Source: Propionicimonas sp020161015 (GTDB lineage Bacteria > Actinomycetota > Actinomycetes > Propionibacteriales > Propionibacteriaceae). Taken from it: a stretch of 64,000 nt of DNA. This document shows positions 26,291-34,168 of this stretch, one piece after another. Position 1 is the stretch's first letter. Every line of letters begins with the position of its first letter. The position numbers and the translations under genes are program-made. The notes beneath the pieces were generated by a model that saw nothing but the letters and a program-made list of their open reading frames with translations, searched no databases and was not told where the DNA came from. The stretch is taken from contig NZ_CAXWGX010000026.1 of the NCBI RefSeq assembly GCF_964266745.1, forward strand, positions 124,001 through 188,000, read 5' to 3'.

Positions 26291-26377
26291 GCTGGGCGCG
26301 GAACGTCGTTTGTTCGTGCCTGTGGGCGGGTACGGGGAGGGTGAAGCGCGAATCGACGTGCACGCAAGGAGGTAGCC

Positions 26378-26647
26378 ATGACCGACAGCGTCAACGAGTA
26401 CGGGCTGGGTACGCCCGACACGCAGGACGAATCCCCGGTGGCCGACGACTTCACCACCGATCCCCTCGCCCACGGCCTGGGCGCACGCGACGTGGCCGAC
26501 GACGAGGGCCACGACAGCGTCCCGGAGGGCGGGCGCCGCAACCACCTCGAGCACGGCATGGTCGGTGCCGGTCCGGACGAGACGGTGGACGCACCCCCGA
26601 ACGATCCGCTGCGCCACGGGTTGGGCACAGCGGACCGGGCGAACTGA
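26378..26647 (+). CDS. Small acidic protein with HGLG repeats, function unknown
   Basis: 89 residues, strongly acidic, no membrane segment or known domain. Four spaced motifs are visible: EYGLGTPD, DPLAHGLGARD, NHLEHGMVGAG and DPLRHGLGTAD, roughly every 27-35 residues. AAGGAGG sits 6 nt before the ATG, so it is a convincing gene. Probably intrinsically disordered; no role is suggested by its neighbours. Confidence 0.75.
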   Translation: MTDSVNEYGLGTPDTQDESPVADDFTTDPLAHGLGARDVADDEGHDSVPEGGRRNHLEHGMVGAGPDETVDAPPNDPLRHGLGTADRAN

Positions 26648-26699
26648 TCCCATCCCCCGCACGGCCGGGCCACCTCCTGGTGGTCCGGCCGTCGCCGTG

Positions 26700-27260
26700 T
26701 CAGCCCCGGGAGAGGCCGCCGGCCAGCAGGCCGATGCCGAACTCGTAGGCCTCGTCCGTGCTGCCCCCGAGCTGGAAGCCGCCGAGGGCCTCCATCCGCA
26801 GAAACCCGGACGCCCAGGCCGTCACCGTCCGCGCCGCGTCCAGTGCCCGCTCGGGGCCGGCGAGTTCCTCGCTCACGCGCAGCACCGGCGCGACGGACGC
26901 GGCGAACAGGGCCGGGTCCGGGGCCATCGCCGCCGGCAGGGGCGTGAACAGCAGCCCGTAGGCGGACGGGTCCCGCCGGGCGAAGTCCCGCAGCGCCGCG
27001 GCGAGCGCACGCAGGTCGCGCTCGGCGTCCCCGGTGTGCGCCGCGTCCTCCAGCAGCGTGCCGACCTCGGCCAGCACCTGTTCCGCGACCAGCCGGACGA
27101 GCGCGGAGCGGTCCTGCACCCGCTTGTACAGCGAGGGGGCACGGACGCCGACGCGCGCGGCCACCCGCTGCATGGTCAGCCCGTCGAGGCCCTCGGCGGC
27201 GAGCACCTCCCGGCCGGCGGCGACGATCGCGGCCACCGACGTCCGCGGGACGGTGGGCAT
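26700..27260 (-). CDS. TetR/AcrR-family transcriptional repressor
   Basis: 186 residues. N-terminal HTH: IVAAGREVLAAEGLDGLTMQRVAARVGVRAPSLYKRVQDRSALVRLV, then a helical ligand-binding domain ending in WASGFLRMEALGGF, the TetR_C/WHG type. ATG 27260 (MPTV) is preferred over the GTG two codons earlier because AGAAGGAG is 5 nt upstream. Two identical-architecture palindromes lie between it and the divergent DUF2568-MBL operon, which it should repress. Confidence 0.9.
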   Translation of the reverse strand: MPTVPRTSVAAIVAAGREVLAAEGLDGLTMQRVAARVGVRAPSLYKRVQDRSALVRLVAEQVLAEVGTLLEDAAHTGDAERDLRALAAALRDFARRDPSAYGLLFTPLPAAMAPDPALFAASVAPVLRVSEELAGPERALDAARTVTAWASGFLRMEALGGFQLGGSTDEAYEFGIGLLAGGLSRG

Positions 27261-27276
27261 ACGCACTCCTTCTGAT

Positions 27277-27315
27277 GGCTATTGCTCTTAGCCTTAATGG
27301 CTAACTACTCTAGCC
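27277..27315. promoter_or_regulatory. Tandem GGCTA-N7-TAGCC operators
   Basis: Two copies of GGCTA-N7-TAGCC at 27277-27293 and 27299-27315, centres 22 bp apart (two helical turns), in the divergent gap between the TetR gene and the DUF2568 gene. Best read as paired operators for the TetR protein. Confidence 0.6.
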
Positions 27316-27352
27316 ATGGCGTCATCATGACACGACCGGCACGAGGAGGACC

Positions 27353-27694
27353 ATGCTCACGCTCACCAATCTCGCCCTCCGCTTCGCGCTGGAGCTCGCC
27401 GGGCTCGTCGCGGCCGGCTACGCAGCCAACGCCCTCGTCGACGGGCCGCTGCGTTGGCCGGCCACCGTCGCCGCGCCCGTGGCCCTGGCGGTCCTCTGGG
27501 GCCTGGTCGTGGCCCCCAACGCCACCAACGGCCTCGCCCCGCACACCCGCGAGGTGATCGGCTCGGCCGCCCTGCTGGTGGCCGCCGCGGCGGTCGCGCT
27601 GGCGGGCCGGCCGGTGCCGGCCGCCGTGCTCGCCGGGCTGGTCGTCGCCAACACCGTCGTGCTGCTCGCCACCCCCGCGGAGGTGACCCGATGA
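27353..27694 (+). CDS. DUF2568 (YrdB-like) small membrane protein
   Basis: 113 residues, four hydrophobic segments, with the DUF2568 pattern LALRFALELAGLVAAGYAA...WGLVVAPNA. Function of the family is unknown. Overlaps the next gene (ATGA), and both lie under the TetR-flanked tandem operator. Confidence 0.82.
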   Translation: MLTLTNLALRFALELAGLVAAGYAANALVDGPLRWPATVAAPVALAVLWGLVVAPNATNGLAPHTREVIGSAALLVAAAAVALAGRPVPAAVLAGLVVANTVVLLATPAEVTR

Positions 27695-28410
27695 GGCTCG
27701 CGGACGGCCTGCACCGGGTCGGCAACGACATCGTCGCCTGCTACCTCGTCGCCGATACCGACGGGGTCACCCTGTTCGACGCCGGCCTGGCCGGCCAGTG
27801 GAACGAGTTCCTCGCCGAACTGGCGGCGATGGGACGCACCCTCGGCGACGTGCGCGCCGTGGTGCTGACGCACGGGGACGAGGACCACCTCGGGTTCGCC
27901 GAGCGGCTGCGCCGTGACCACGGCGTGCCGGTCTGGGTGCACGAGTCGGACGCCGGCCGCGCGCGCGGCGAGGGCAAGCCGCCGGTGGCCTGGGGACGCG
28001 TCCGCCCCCTGCCGCTGCTGCGCTTCCTCGGCTACGCCGCCGGCAGGGGCGGCCTGCGCACCACCTACCTCCGTGAGGTGCGGACCTTCACCGCCGGGGA
28101 ACGGCTGCCGGTGCCGGGCGCACCGCTGGTCGTCGGGATGCCCGGGCACTCCCCCGGCAGCGTCGCGCTCCACGTTCCCGCGCTCGACGCGGTGGTCGTC
28201 GGGGACGCCCTGACCACGCGCCACGTGCTCACCGGAGAGGAGGGCCCCCGCCCCGCGCCGTTCACCGACGACCCGCGGGCCGCCCTCGACTCCCTCGCCG
28301 CGCTGGAGCGGCTGGACGCCCGGTGGGTGCTGCCCGGGCACGGCGCGCCGTGGGACAGGGGTACCGCGGAGGCGGTCCGGCACGTCCGGCAGGCCACGCC
28401 CGTCGGCTGA
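27691..28410 (+). CDS. MBL-fold metallohydrolase
   Basis: 239 residues of the metallo-beta-lactamase fold. The metal signature is THGDEDHLGF, i.e. HxDxDH rather than HxHxDH, followed by PGHSPGSVA (His), GDAL (Asp) and LPGHG. The first-site His-to-Asp change is seen in several MBL subfamilies. Substrate unknown. It is translationally coupled to the DUF2568 protein and presumably induced with it by the TetR ligand. Confidence 0.87.
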   Translation: MRLADGLHRVGNDIVACYLVADTDGVTLFDAGLAGQWNEFLAELAAMGRTLGDVRAVVLTHGDEDHLGFAERLRRDHGVPVWVHESDAGRARGEGKPPVAWGRVRPLPLLRFLGYAAGRGGLRTTYLREVRTFTAGERLPVPGAPLVVGMPGHSPGSVALHVPALDAVVVGDALTTRHVLTGEEGPRPAPFTDDPRAALDSLAALERLDARWVLPGHGAPWDRGTAEAVRHVRQATPVG

Positions 28411-28443
28411 GTCCCGTCCTGCTGATGCTCCCGAACCGGGAGG

Positions 28444-29190
28444 TCAGCCCCGACCGGTCGCCCACAGGCCGAGCACCAGCAGGTCCTCGCGCAGGTAGTT
28501 CGCGGCCCAGAAGTACCAGGGCGTGCGGCTGCTCGCGTGGGTGGCGTCCGGGCCGGCCGCCGCGGCGATGCGCCCGGCCCGGTACACGTGGAACTCGTCG
28601 GTGACGAACGCCACCCGGTAGCCCGCCGGCAGGCGAGCGTCGAGCAGCGCGCGGGAGAACGTGAAGTTCTCCTCGGTGGAGGTGGCCCGGTCCTCGACCA
28701 CGATCCGGTCGTCGGGGACACCACGGGCGCGCAGGTACTCGCGCATCGCGACGGCCTCGGGCAGGTCCTCCTGCGGCCCCCGCCCCCCGGTGACCACCAG
28801 CAGCGCCCGCGGGTTCCGCGCGTGGTAGTCCACGGCCCGGTCGAGGCGGCCGGAGAGGGTGCGCGAGAGTTCGCTGCCGTGCACGGCAGCACCGAGGACG
28901 ATCACCGCGTCCTCGTCGTGGCGGACGTCGTCCGCGGTGCCGACCACGGCCAGGAACGCCGACAACGGCACGACGAGCAGGGCCACCAGGACCGCGACGG
29001 CGGTCAGCCACCGGACGCGGCGCAGGCGCGGGAACCAGCCGCCCCACGCCAGCAGGCCGAGCCCGAGGAGGGCCGCGGCGCCCGTCCCGACGGTGAGGTT
29101 CGCGGTGAGGGCCAGCCAGGCGGCGTTCGCGGTGAGGGCGGCACCGAGGACGAGCAGCAGCGTGCGCAGCACCCGTCCGCCGGCTCCCAT
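28444..29190 (-). CDS. YdcF/DUF218-family membrane protein
   Basis: 248 residues: about three N-terminal membrane helices, then the DUF218 domain with AVIVLGAAVHGSELSRTLSGRLDRAV, LVVTGGRG and VEDRATSTEENFTFSRALL. The family includes ElyC/SanA, linked to envelope metabolism and DltE-like roles, but the reaction is not established. ATG 29190 is used; a GTG three codons earlier (29199) is equally possible. Confidence 0.85.
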   Translation of the reverse strand: MGAGGRVLRTLLLVLGAALTANAAWLALTANLTVGTGAAALLGLGLLAWGGWFPRLRRVRWLTAVAVLVALLVVPLSAFLAVVGTADDVRHDEDAVIVLGAAVHGSELSRTLSGRLDRAVDYHARNPRALLVVTGGRGPQEDLPEAVAMREYLRARGVPDDRIVVEDRATSTEENFTFSRALLDARLPAGYRVAFVTDEFHVYRAGRIAAAAGPDATHASSRTPWYFWAANYLREDLLVLGLWATGRG

Positions 29191-29242
29191 GGCCGCCACC
29201 CTAGCCCGGTGCCGGACGCGGCCCCGCGGGCGCGCGACCGGC

Positions 29243-30085
29243 TCAGGCGGCGTCGTCGTCGGTGGTGACCCGGGCGACGTGCAGCGAGAGGTAGGACACC
29301 TCGTCGTCGGTCAGGGACGCCCCGAGGCGGAGCTCCAGCAGGGCGGCGAGCCGCACCGCGCACTCGGCCGCCCGGGGGTAGGCGTCGCGGATCGCCACGC
29401 CGATCGTGGAGTGCTCACCGCTGAGCTGGCGGTGCTGGTGGATGCGCACGAACAGGTAGCGCAGGTGGGTGACGAACCGTCCGACGCTCACGCTGCCGGA
29501 GTCGAGCGGCAGCCCGTACGACTGCTCGATGACCGCCACCATCTGCTGGATGATGCCGGTCATCTTGTAGGTGTAGGAGAGGTCGCCGGTGGCGAACCCC
29601 GCGTTCACCAGGTGCAGCGCCAGCCCGACCGCCTCCACCTCCGGCAGCGGCACCTCCGCGGCACGGTTGATGGCGTGCAGCAGCGCGAGCGCCTGCTGGT
29701 ACTCCTCGTTGTACAGGTGCTGCACCTCGGCGAGCAGCGGGTACTCCAGGTCCATGCCGAGCGCGACCCGGCGCAGCGCGAAGCTGACGTGGTCGGCCAG
29801 CGCGATCACCAGGGACGGGTTGCGCGACACCGTGTCGAGGCCGACCTCGGCCAGCGCCTGCCCGACGAGCTGGATGTGCTCGGGCGGGATGCCCGAGAGC
29901 AGGTGCGCCAGGTGGTCGGGATCACGCCCGTCCACCGGGACGAAGACCCGGACCACCTTCTCCGGGTCGACGGCCTGGCCCGGCCGGGCCTGGAATCCCA
30001 GGCCACGGCCGGTCAGGATCACTTCGCGTCCGGCATCGTCCAGCGCGAGGACGAGGTTGTTGTTGAAGACGCGTGCGATTTCCAT
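29243..30085 (-). CDS. BglG/LicT-family PRD antiterminator
   Basis: 280 residues. N-terminal RNA-binding CAT domain (ARVFNNNLVLALDDAGREVILTGRGLGFQARPG), then PRD1 (~70-170) and PRD2 (~175-280) with phosphorylatable His residues (ADHVSF, ALHLVNA, RIHQHRQL, LSLHVAR). It binds the RAT hairpin and prevents termination when dephosphorylated on PRD1 by the PTS. Its target RNA is present upstream of the adjacent PTS gene, and the gene follows the PTS gene by 20 bp. Confidence 0.93.
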   Translation of the reverse strand: MEIARVFNNNLVLALDDAGREVILTGRGLGFQARPGQAVDPEKVVRVFVPVDGRDPDHLAHLLSGIPPEHIQLVGQALAEVGLDTVSRNPSLVIALADHVSFALRRVALGMDLEYPLLAEVQHLYNEEYQQALALLHAINRAAEVPLPEVEAVGLALHLVNAGFATGDLSYTYKMTGIIQQMVAVIEQSYGLPLDSGSVSVGRFVTHLRYLFVRIHQHRQLSGEHSTIGVAIRDAYPRAAECAVRLAALLELRLGASLTDDEVSYLSLHVARVTTDDDAA

Positions 30086-30105
30086 CTCAGGTCCGGTCGA
30101 AGCCT

Positions 30106-32163
30106 CTAGGGGGTCACATCAATGATGGGGTCCCCGAGGGCCACGACGTCGGACGTCCGCGGAACAACCGCCTCCAGGGTCATGGTGTTGATCACCACGA
30201 CCACGGTGGTGGTGTCGTACCCCGCTGCCTTGATCGCGTCGAGGTCGACGTTGGCGAGTACGTCGCCGGCCATCACGTGCTGGTCCTTGGCGACAGCGAC
30301 GGAGAAGCCCTTGCCGTTGAGCCGGACGGTGTCGATGCCCACGTGCACCAGCACCTCCACGCCGTCGTCGGTCTTGATGCCGAAGGCGTGGCCGCTGTCC
30401 GGGACGGTGACCAGCACGCCGGAGACCGGGGCGACGACCCGTCCGGAGCTGGGCTCGATGCCGACGCCCTCACCGAGGGCCTTGGACGCGAACACCTTGT
30501 CCTTCACGTCGGCCAGCGCGACGACCTTGCCGGCCACCGGGGCGGCCACCACGTCGGTGCGGACCAGCGTGGCCACGCCACCGCCGGCAGCTGCGACGGC
30601 CGCGGGAGCGGCGGACGGGGCGGCGAGGGCCTCGGCCTTGCGGGCCTTCTCCATGGCGAGGTCGGCCTCGGCCTGGGCGCGATCGGCCTCCTCCTCCGCC
30701 TTCTGCTCCGGGGTGCGGTAGTCGGAGATGATGACCAGGATCATCGCGGTGGCGAACGCCGCGGCGATCGAGATGCCGTAGACCCACATCGGGCTGAACA
30801 CCGGGATGGTGAGCAGGGAGGTGAAGGCGAACACGCTGGTCTTGACGCCGCCGCTGGCCCAGCCGAGCAGGCCGGTGAGGACGCCGCCGACCGCACAGCC
30901 GATGAGCATGCGGGGGTAGATCCGCTTGTAGCGCAGGTGGATGCCGTACAGGGACGGCTCCGAGATGCCGCCGAGCAGGCCGGCTGCGAGGGCACCGGTC
31001 GCGACCTCCTTCATCTCGGTGTTCCGGTTGCGCCACGCGATGAACAGCACGCCGGCGGTCGCGCCGAAGCAGGCGAAGTTCCACGAACCCATGGGGCCCT
31101 GGATGAAGTCGTAGCCGAGGGTGTTGATGTTCACCAGCATGAGCGCGTTCAGCGGCCAGTGCAGGCCCAGCGGCACGAGGAACGGGTAGAGCAGCGGGAT
31201 GATGATCGCGAACACGATCGGGGCGCTGGTGTTGAGCCACGCGAGTCCGGAACCGAGGCCGTTACCGAGCCAGATTCCGAGCGGGCCGATCAGGAATGCG
31301 GTCACCGGAATCATGATCAGCATCGAGAAGAACGGCACGAAGACCATCTGGATGTTCTCCGGGAACACCTTCTTCAGCGCCTTGTAGACCAGGGCGAGAA
31401 CGGCGACCATGATCAGCGGCACGAACACCTGGCCGCCGTAGTCGTTCAGCTGCATCGGCAGGCCGAAGATGTTGGCGACGCACGACTGGGTGCCCAGCAG
31501 CGGGTTGGTGGTACAGACGGTGTCTGCCGCCTTCGACAGGCTGATGAACTCGGGGGTCATCATCGCGCCCATCACCGTCGCGCCCACCCACGGGTCGACG
31601 TTCAGCTTCTTGGAGGCGTTGTAGGCGACCATGATCGGCAGGAAGTAGAACACCGCGCGCCACATGGCGTCCCAGAACACCCAGCCGGCCGGCTTGTCCG
31701 CGGAACGGAAGTCGATGATGCCCAGGGCGTCGAGCACCGCGGCGAACGCGATGATCAGCGACGCGCCCAGCAGCACGCCCAGCAGCGGCCGGAACGAGTC
31801 GGACAGGTACTCGAAGAACGCGTCCAGCCAGGCGACCTTGCCGCGGGCCTTGGCCCGCTCGCGGGCCTTCACGTCGGCGTCGGAGACGCCCTTGCCGACG
31901 TTCGCCATCGCCGGCAGGTTCATGATCTCGTTGAAGGTGGTCTGGACGCCGCCGCCGATGACCACCTGGTAGCGGTCGCCGCTCTGCGGCACGGCCCCCA
32001 TCACGCCGGGCACCTTCTCGACGGCCTTCACGTCGATGCCGGAGGCGTCCTTCAGTTCGAACCGAAGGCGCGTGGCGCAGTGCGTCAGGCTGAGGACGTT
32101 GTCAGCGCCGCCGACGGCGTCGACGATCGCCTCCGCCGTACTTCGCTTCGTCGTGGACTCCAT
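30106..32163 (-). CDS. Beta-glucoside-type PTS transporter subunit IIBCA
   Basis: 685 residues in the order IIB-IIC-IIA. IIB at 1-90 with phospho-Cys in LTHCATRLRF (~29); IIC membrane domain ~105-465; an Ala/Glu-rich linker; IIA ~540-685 with DDGVEVLVHVGIDTVRLNGKGF (active His). It imports and phosphorylates a beta-glucoside or related sugar. ATG 32163 has GGGGAAAGGAAATC upstream; the frame's upstream extension runs through the terminator and is rejected. No glycosidase is adjacent, so the sugar is unknown. Confidence 0.94.
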   Translation of the reverse strand: MESTTKRSTAEAIVDAVGGADNVLSLTHCATRLRFELKDASGIDVKAVEKVPGVMGAVPQSGDRYQVVIGGGVQTTFNEIMNLPAMANVGKGVSDADVKARERAKARGKVAWLDAFFEYLSDSFRPLLGVLLGASLIIAFAAVLDALGIIDFRSADKPAGWVFWDAMWRAVFYFLPIMVAYNASKKLNVDPWVGATVMGAMMTPEFISLSKAADTVCTTNPLLGTQSCVANIFGLPMQLNDYGGQVFVPLIMVAVLALVYKALKKVFPENIQMVFVPFFSMLIMIPVTAFLIGPLGIWLGNGLGSGLAWLNTSAPIVFAIIIPLLYPFLVPLGLHWPLNALMLVNINTLGYDFIQGPMGSWNFACFGATAGVLFIAWRNRNTEMKEVATGALAAGLLGGISEPSLYGIHLRYKRIYPRMLIGCAVGGVLTGLLGWASGGVKTSVFAFTSLLTIPVFSPMWVYGISIAAAFATAMILVIISDYRTPEQKAEEEADRAQAEADLAMEKARKAEALAAPSAAPAAVAAAGGGVATLVRTDVVAAPVAGKVVALADVKDKVFASKALGEGVGIEPSSGRVVAPVSGVLVTVPDSGHAFGIKTDDGVEVLVHVGIDTVRLNGKGFSVAVAKDQHVMAGDVLANVDLDAIKAAGYDTTTVVVVINTMTLEAVVPRTSDVVALGDPIIDVTP

Positions 32164-32192
32164 TGTCGATTTCCTTTCCCCGTTCTGGCCCG

Positions 32193-32236
32193 AAAAACAA
32201 AAAAGACCCGAGACGCACTGTGTGCATCTCAGGTCT
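32193..32236 (-). terminator. Conditional terminator in PTS leader
   Basis: 15-bp stem (two G-U) from 32204-32218 and 32222-32236 with a 3-nt loop, followed on the minus strand by TTTTTTGTTTTT. It is a classic intrinsic terminator 30 nt before the PTS start and shares its first stem arm with the antiterminator target. Confidence 0.9.
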
Positions 32237-32260
32237 TGCCCCGCATGGGTAACAACCCTG
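32231..32260 (-). promoter_or_regulatory. Ribonucleic antiterminator (RAT) site
   Basis: Minus strand reads CAGGGTTGTTACCC then ATGCGGGGCAAGACCT, matching the LicT/BglG RAT pattern (GGNTTGTTACTN... GGCAAAACC). Its 3' end overlaps the 5' arm of the terminator stem, so the two structures exclude each other. The cognate antiterminator is encoded two genes downstream. Confidence 0.9.
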
Positions 32261-32283
32261 TTCGAGCGACTCGCTCGCCAACG

Positions 32284-32313
32284 AGGGTAATCCCGGTGGC
32301 GCGGGCGCGTCAA
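32284..32313 (-). promoter_or_regulatory. Predicted PTS operon promoter
   Basis: Minus strand TTGACG (32308-32313), 18-nt spacer, TACCCT (32284-32289), which would start transcription about 20 nt before the RAT. The -35 touches the stop codon of the upstream GNAT gene. Confidence 0.55.
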
Positions 32314-32837
32314 TCGCGACGTTTCACGAACAGCTCGCACTCGGTGTCGTAGTAGCGGTCGGTGGGCCCGAGGCGGGTCATGCCGAGGCGCTCGCACACC
32401 GCCTGCGAGGCCAGGTTCTGGGGGTAGGTGACGGCGTACACCTCGGTCAGGCCGTGCGCCCAGGCGTTCTCGACCAGGCGCCCGCCCGCCTCGGTGGCGT
32501 AGCCGTGGCCCCACGCCCGCGGGTGCAGGTGCCAGCCCACCTCGGTGTCGGCGGTGGGCTCCCCGGTGCCGCTGGCCGGCAGGAGCTTCATCAGGGCCGA
32601 GCCGACCGGGAGGTCCTCACCCTTCGGCACGATCGCCCACACCCCGTGCACCTCCCCGGTCAGGGCCGACCAGCGGGCGAGGGCGGCCTCGGCGTCGGAC
32701 CGGTCGATCCACGCCTGCGGGGTGGCGCCGAGGTAGCGGGCCACCTCCCAGCGGGAGTAGATGTCGAAGGCGGCGTCGACGTCGTCGTCGGTCCAGGGAC
32801 GCAGCACGAGGCGGTCGGTCAGGAGCGTCACGGGCAT
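32310..32837 (-). CDS. GNAT-family N-acetyltransferase (RimJ/RimL-like)
   Basis: 175 residues: LLTDRLVLRPWTDDDVDAAFDIYS at the N-terminus, acetyl-CoA-binding GWHLHPRAWGHGYATEAGGRLVENAW, and NLASQAVCERLGMTRLG near the C-terminus. This is the small-molecule/protein N-acetyltransferase type; substrate unknown. ATG 32837 is the family-like start; the longer frame upstream runs through the divergent gene. Confidence 0.87.
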   Translation of the reverse strand: MPVTLLTDRLVLRPWTDDDVDAAFDIYSRWEVARYLGATPQAWIDRSDAEAALARWSALTGEVHGVWAIVPKGEDLPVGSALMKLLPASGTGEPTADTEVGWHLHPRAWGHGYATEAGGRLVENAWAHGLTEVYAVTYPQNLASQAVCERLGMTRLGPTDRYYDTECELFVKRRD

Positions 32838-32872
32838 GGACGCCACCCTAGCCCGGCGGCGATCATGGGCCG

Positions 32873-34054
32873 GTGCACCCCTTCCCCGATCCCGCCCGGC
32901 GTGCCCGGCTGGCCCGGCGGCACGGCCTCCACCCCGGCCACCGTCTCGCCGACGCCGTGTCCGTGACCGCTGCGATGACGGTGCTGCACGCGACCGAGGC
33001 GCCCACCGTCCACCTGGCCGTGGCCGCGCGGAGCGAAGGGGTGACGATCGCCGACGTCGACGCCGAGCTCTACCGGCGCCGGACACTGGTGAAGCAGCTC
33101 GCAATGCGGCGCACGCTGTTCGTCTTCCCGCGCGACCTGCTGCCGGCGGCCTGGGGGAGCGCCTCGGCCCGGGTCGCCGCAGCAGAGGGACGCCGGCTCG
33201 CGGCCGACATCGAGAAGGCGGGGGCTGCCGCGGACGGTTCGGCCTGGCTGGAGGAGGCGGCCGCTGCCGTGCTCGAACGCCTCGCCGGCGGCGAGGAGCT
33301 GGACGCCGCCACCCTGCGCGGCGAGGTCCCCGCGCTGGCCACCCGGATCGTGTTCGGCAGCGGCAAGTGGTCACAGGAGGCGCCGGTCGCGCCCCGCCTG
33401 CTGACGGTGCTGGGGGCACGCGGCCTGCTCGTGCGCGGGAGCAACGGCGGCCACTGGCGCCTCTCGAAGCCGCGGTGGACGCCGATGGCCTCGTGGCTGG
33501 GCGAGGAGCCGGCGCCCCTTCCGGAGGCGGCCGGCTACGCGGAACTCGTCCGGCGCTGGTTGTGGACGTTCGGCCCCGGGACCGAGGCCGACCTCGTGTG
33601 GTGGCTCGGCGCGACGAAGGCGGCCGTGCGTCGCGCGCTCGCGGACGTGGCGGCGGTCGGCGTCCGCCTGGACTCGGGCGAGACCGGCTGGGTGCTGCCG
33701 GGCGACGAGGAGCCGGACGTGCCGGTGGAGCCGTGGGGGGCGCTGCTGCCCACGCTCGATCCCACAACGATGGGGTGGAAGCAGCGGGACTTCTACCTCG
33801 ACCCCGACGACGTCCCGTTCCTGTTCGACAGCGTCGGCAACGCCGGCACCACCGCCTGGTGGGACGGCCGCGTGGTCGGCTGCTGGGTGCAGGACGCCGA
33901 CGGGACCGTGCGGGTCGTGTACCGCCGCGACCCCGGTTCGGACGCCCGCGCGGCCCTGGCGCACGAGGCGGCCCGCTTGACGGACTGGATGGGCGGCGAG
34001 GTGGTCACGAACGTGTTCGCGTCCCCCCAGGTGCGGGGCGAGCGCCTGCGCTGA
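32873..34054 (+). CDS. AlkZ/YcaQ-like winged-helix DNA-binding protein (HTH_42)
   Basis: 393 residues of the winged-helix family that includes DNA glycosylases AlkZ/AlkX, which unhook crosslinks and remove alkylated bases. Visible family stretches are RLARRHGLHPGHRLAD, ELYRRRTLVKQLAMRRTLFVFPRDLLPA, and YAELVRRWLWTFGPGTEADLVWWLGATKAAVRRAL. GTG at 32873 is used. It could be an AP-lyase-type glycosylase or a non-enzymatic binder; the sequence alone does not decide. Confidence 0.82.
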   Translation: MHPFPDPARRARLARRHGLHPGHRLADAVSVTAAMTVLHATEAPTVHLAVAARSEGVTIADVDAELYRRRTLVKQLAMRRTLFVFPRDLLPAAWGSASARVAAAEGRRLAADIEKAGAAADGSAWLEEAAAAVLERLAGGEELDAATLRGEVPALATRIVFGSGKWSQEAPVAPRLLTVLGARGLLVRGSNGGHWRLSKPRWTPMASWLGEEPAPLPEAAGYAELVRRWLWTFGPGTEADLVWWLGATKAAVRRALADVAAVGVRLDSGETGWVLPGDEEPDVPVEPWGALLPTLDPTTMGWKQRDFYLDPDDVPFLFDSVGNAGTTAWWDGRVVGCWVQDADGTVRVVYRRDPGSDARAALAHEAARLTDWMGGEVVTNVFASPQVRGERLR

Positions 34055-34084
34055 GGCCGTCCGGCGGCCGGCGCACCGCCGAGG

Positions 34085-34134
34085 TTTGACGCGGAGGGCG
34101 GGGAGCGCGCACTCTGGACGGCATGTGGAACTGA
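34085..34134 (+). promoter_or_regulatory. Promoter and possible 3-codon leader minigene before ABC-F
   Basis: TTGACG at 34085-34090 and CACTCT about 18 nt later would start transcription within a few bases of an ATG-TGG-AAC-TGA minigene at 34123-34134. Resistance-type ABC-F genes are often controlled by short translated leaders. The match is short and could be chance. Confidence 0.3.
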
Positions 34135-34168
34135 CCTCTCGCCCTGTCCCCGCGATCGAAGGTCTTCC

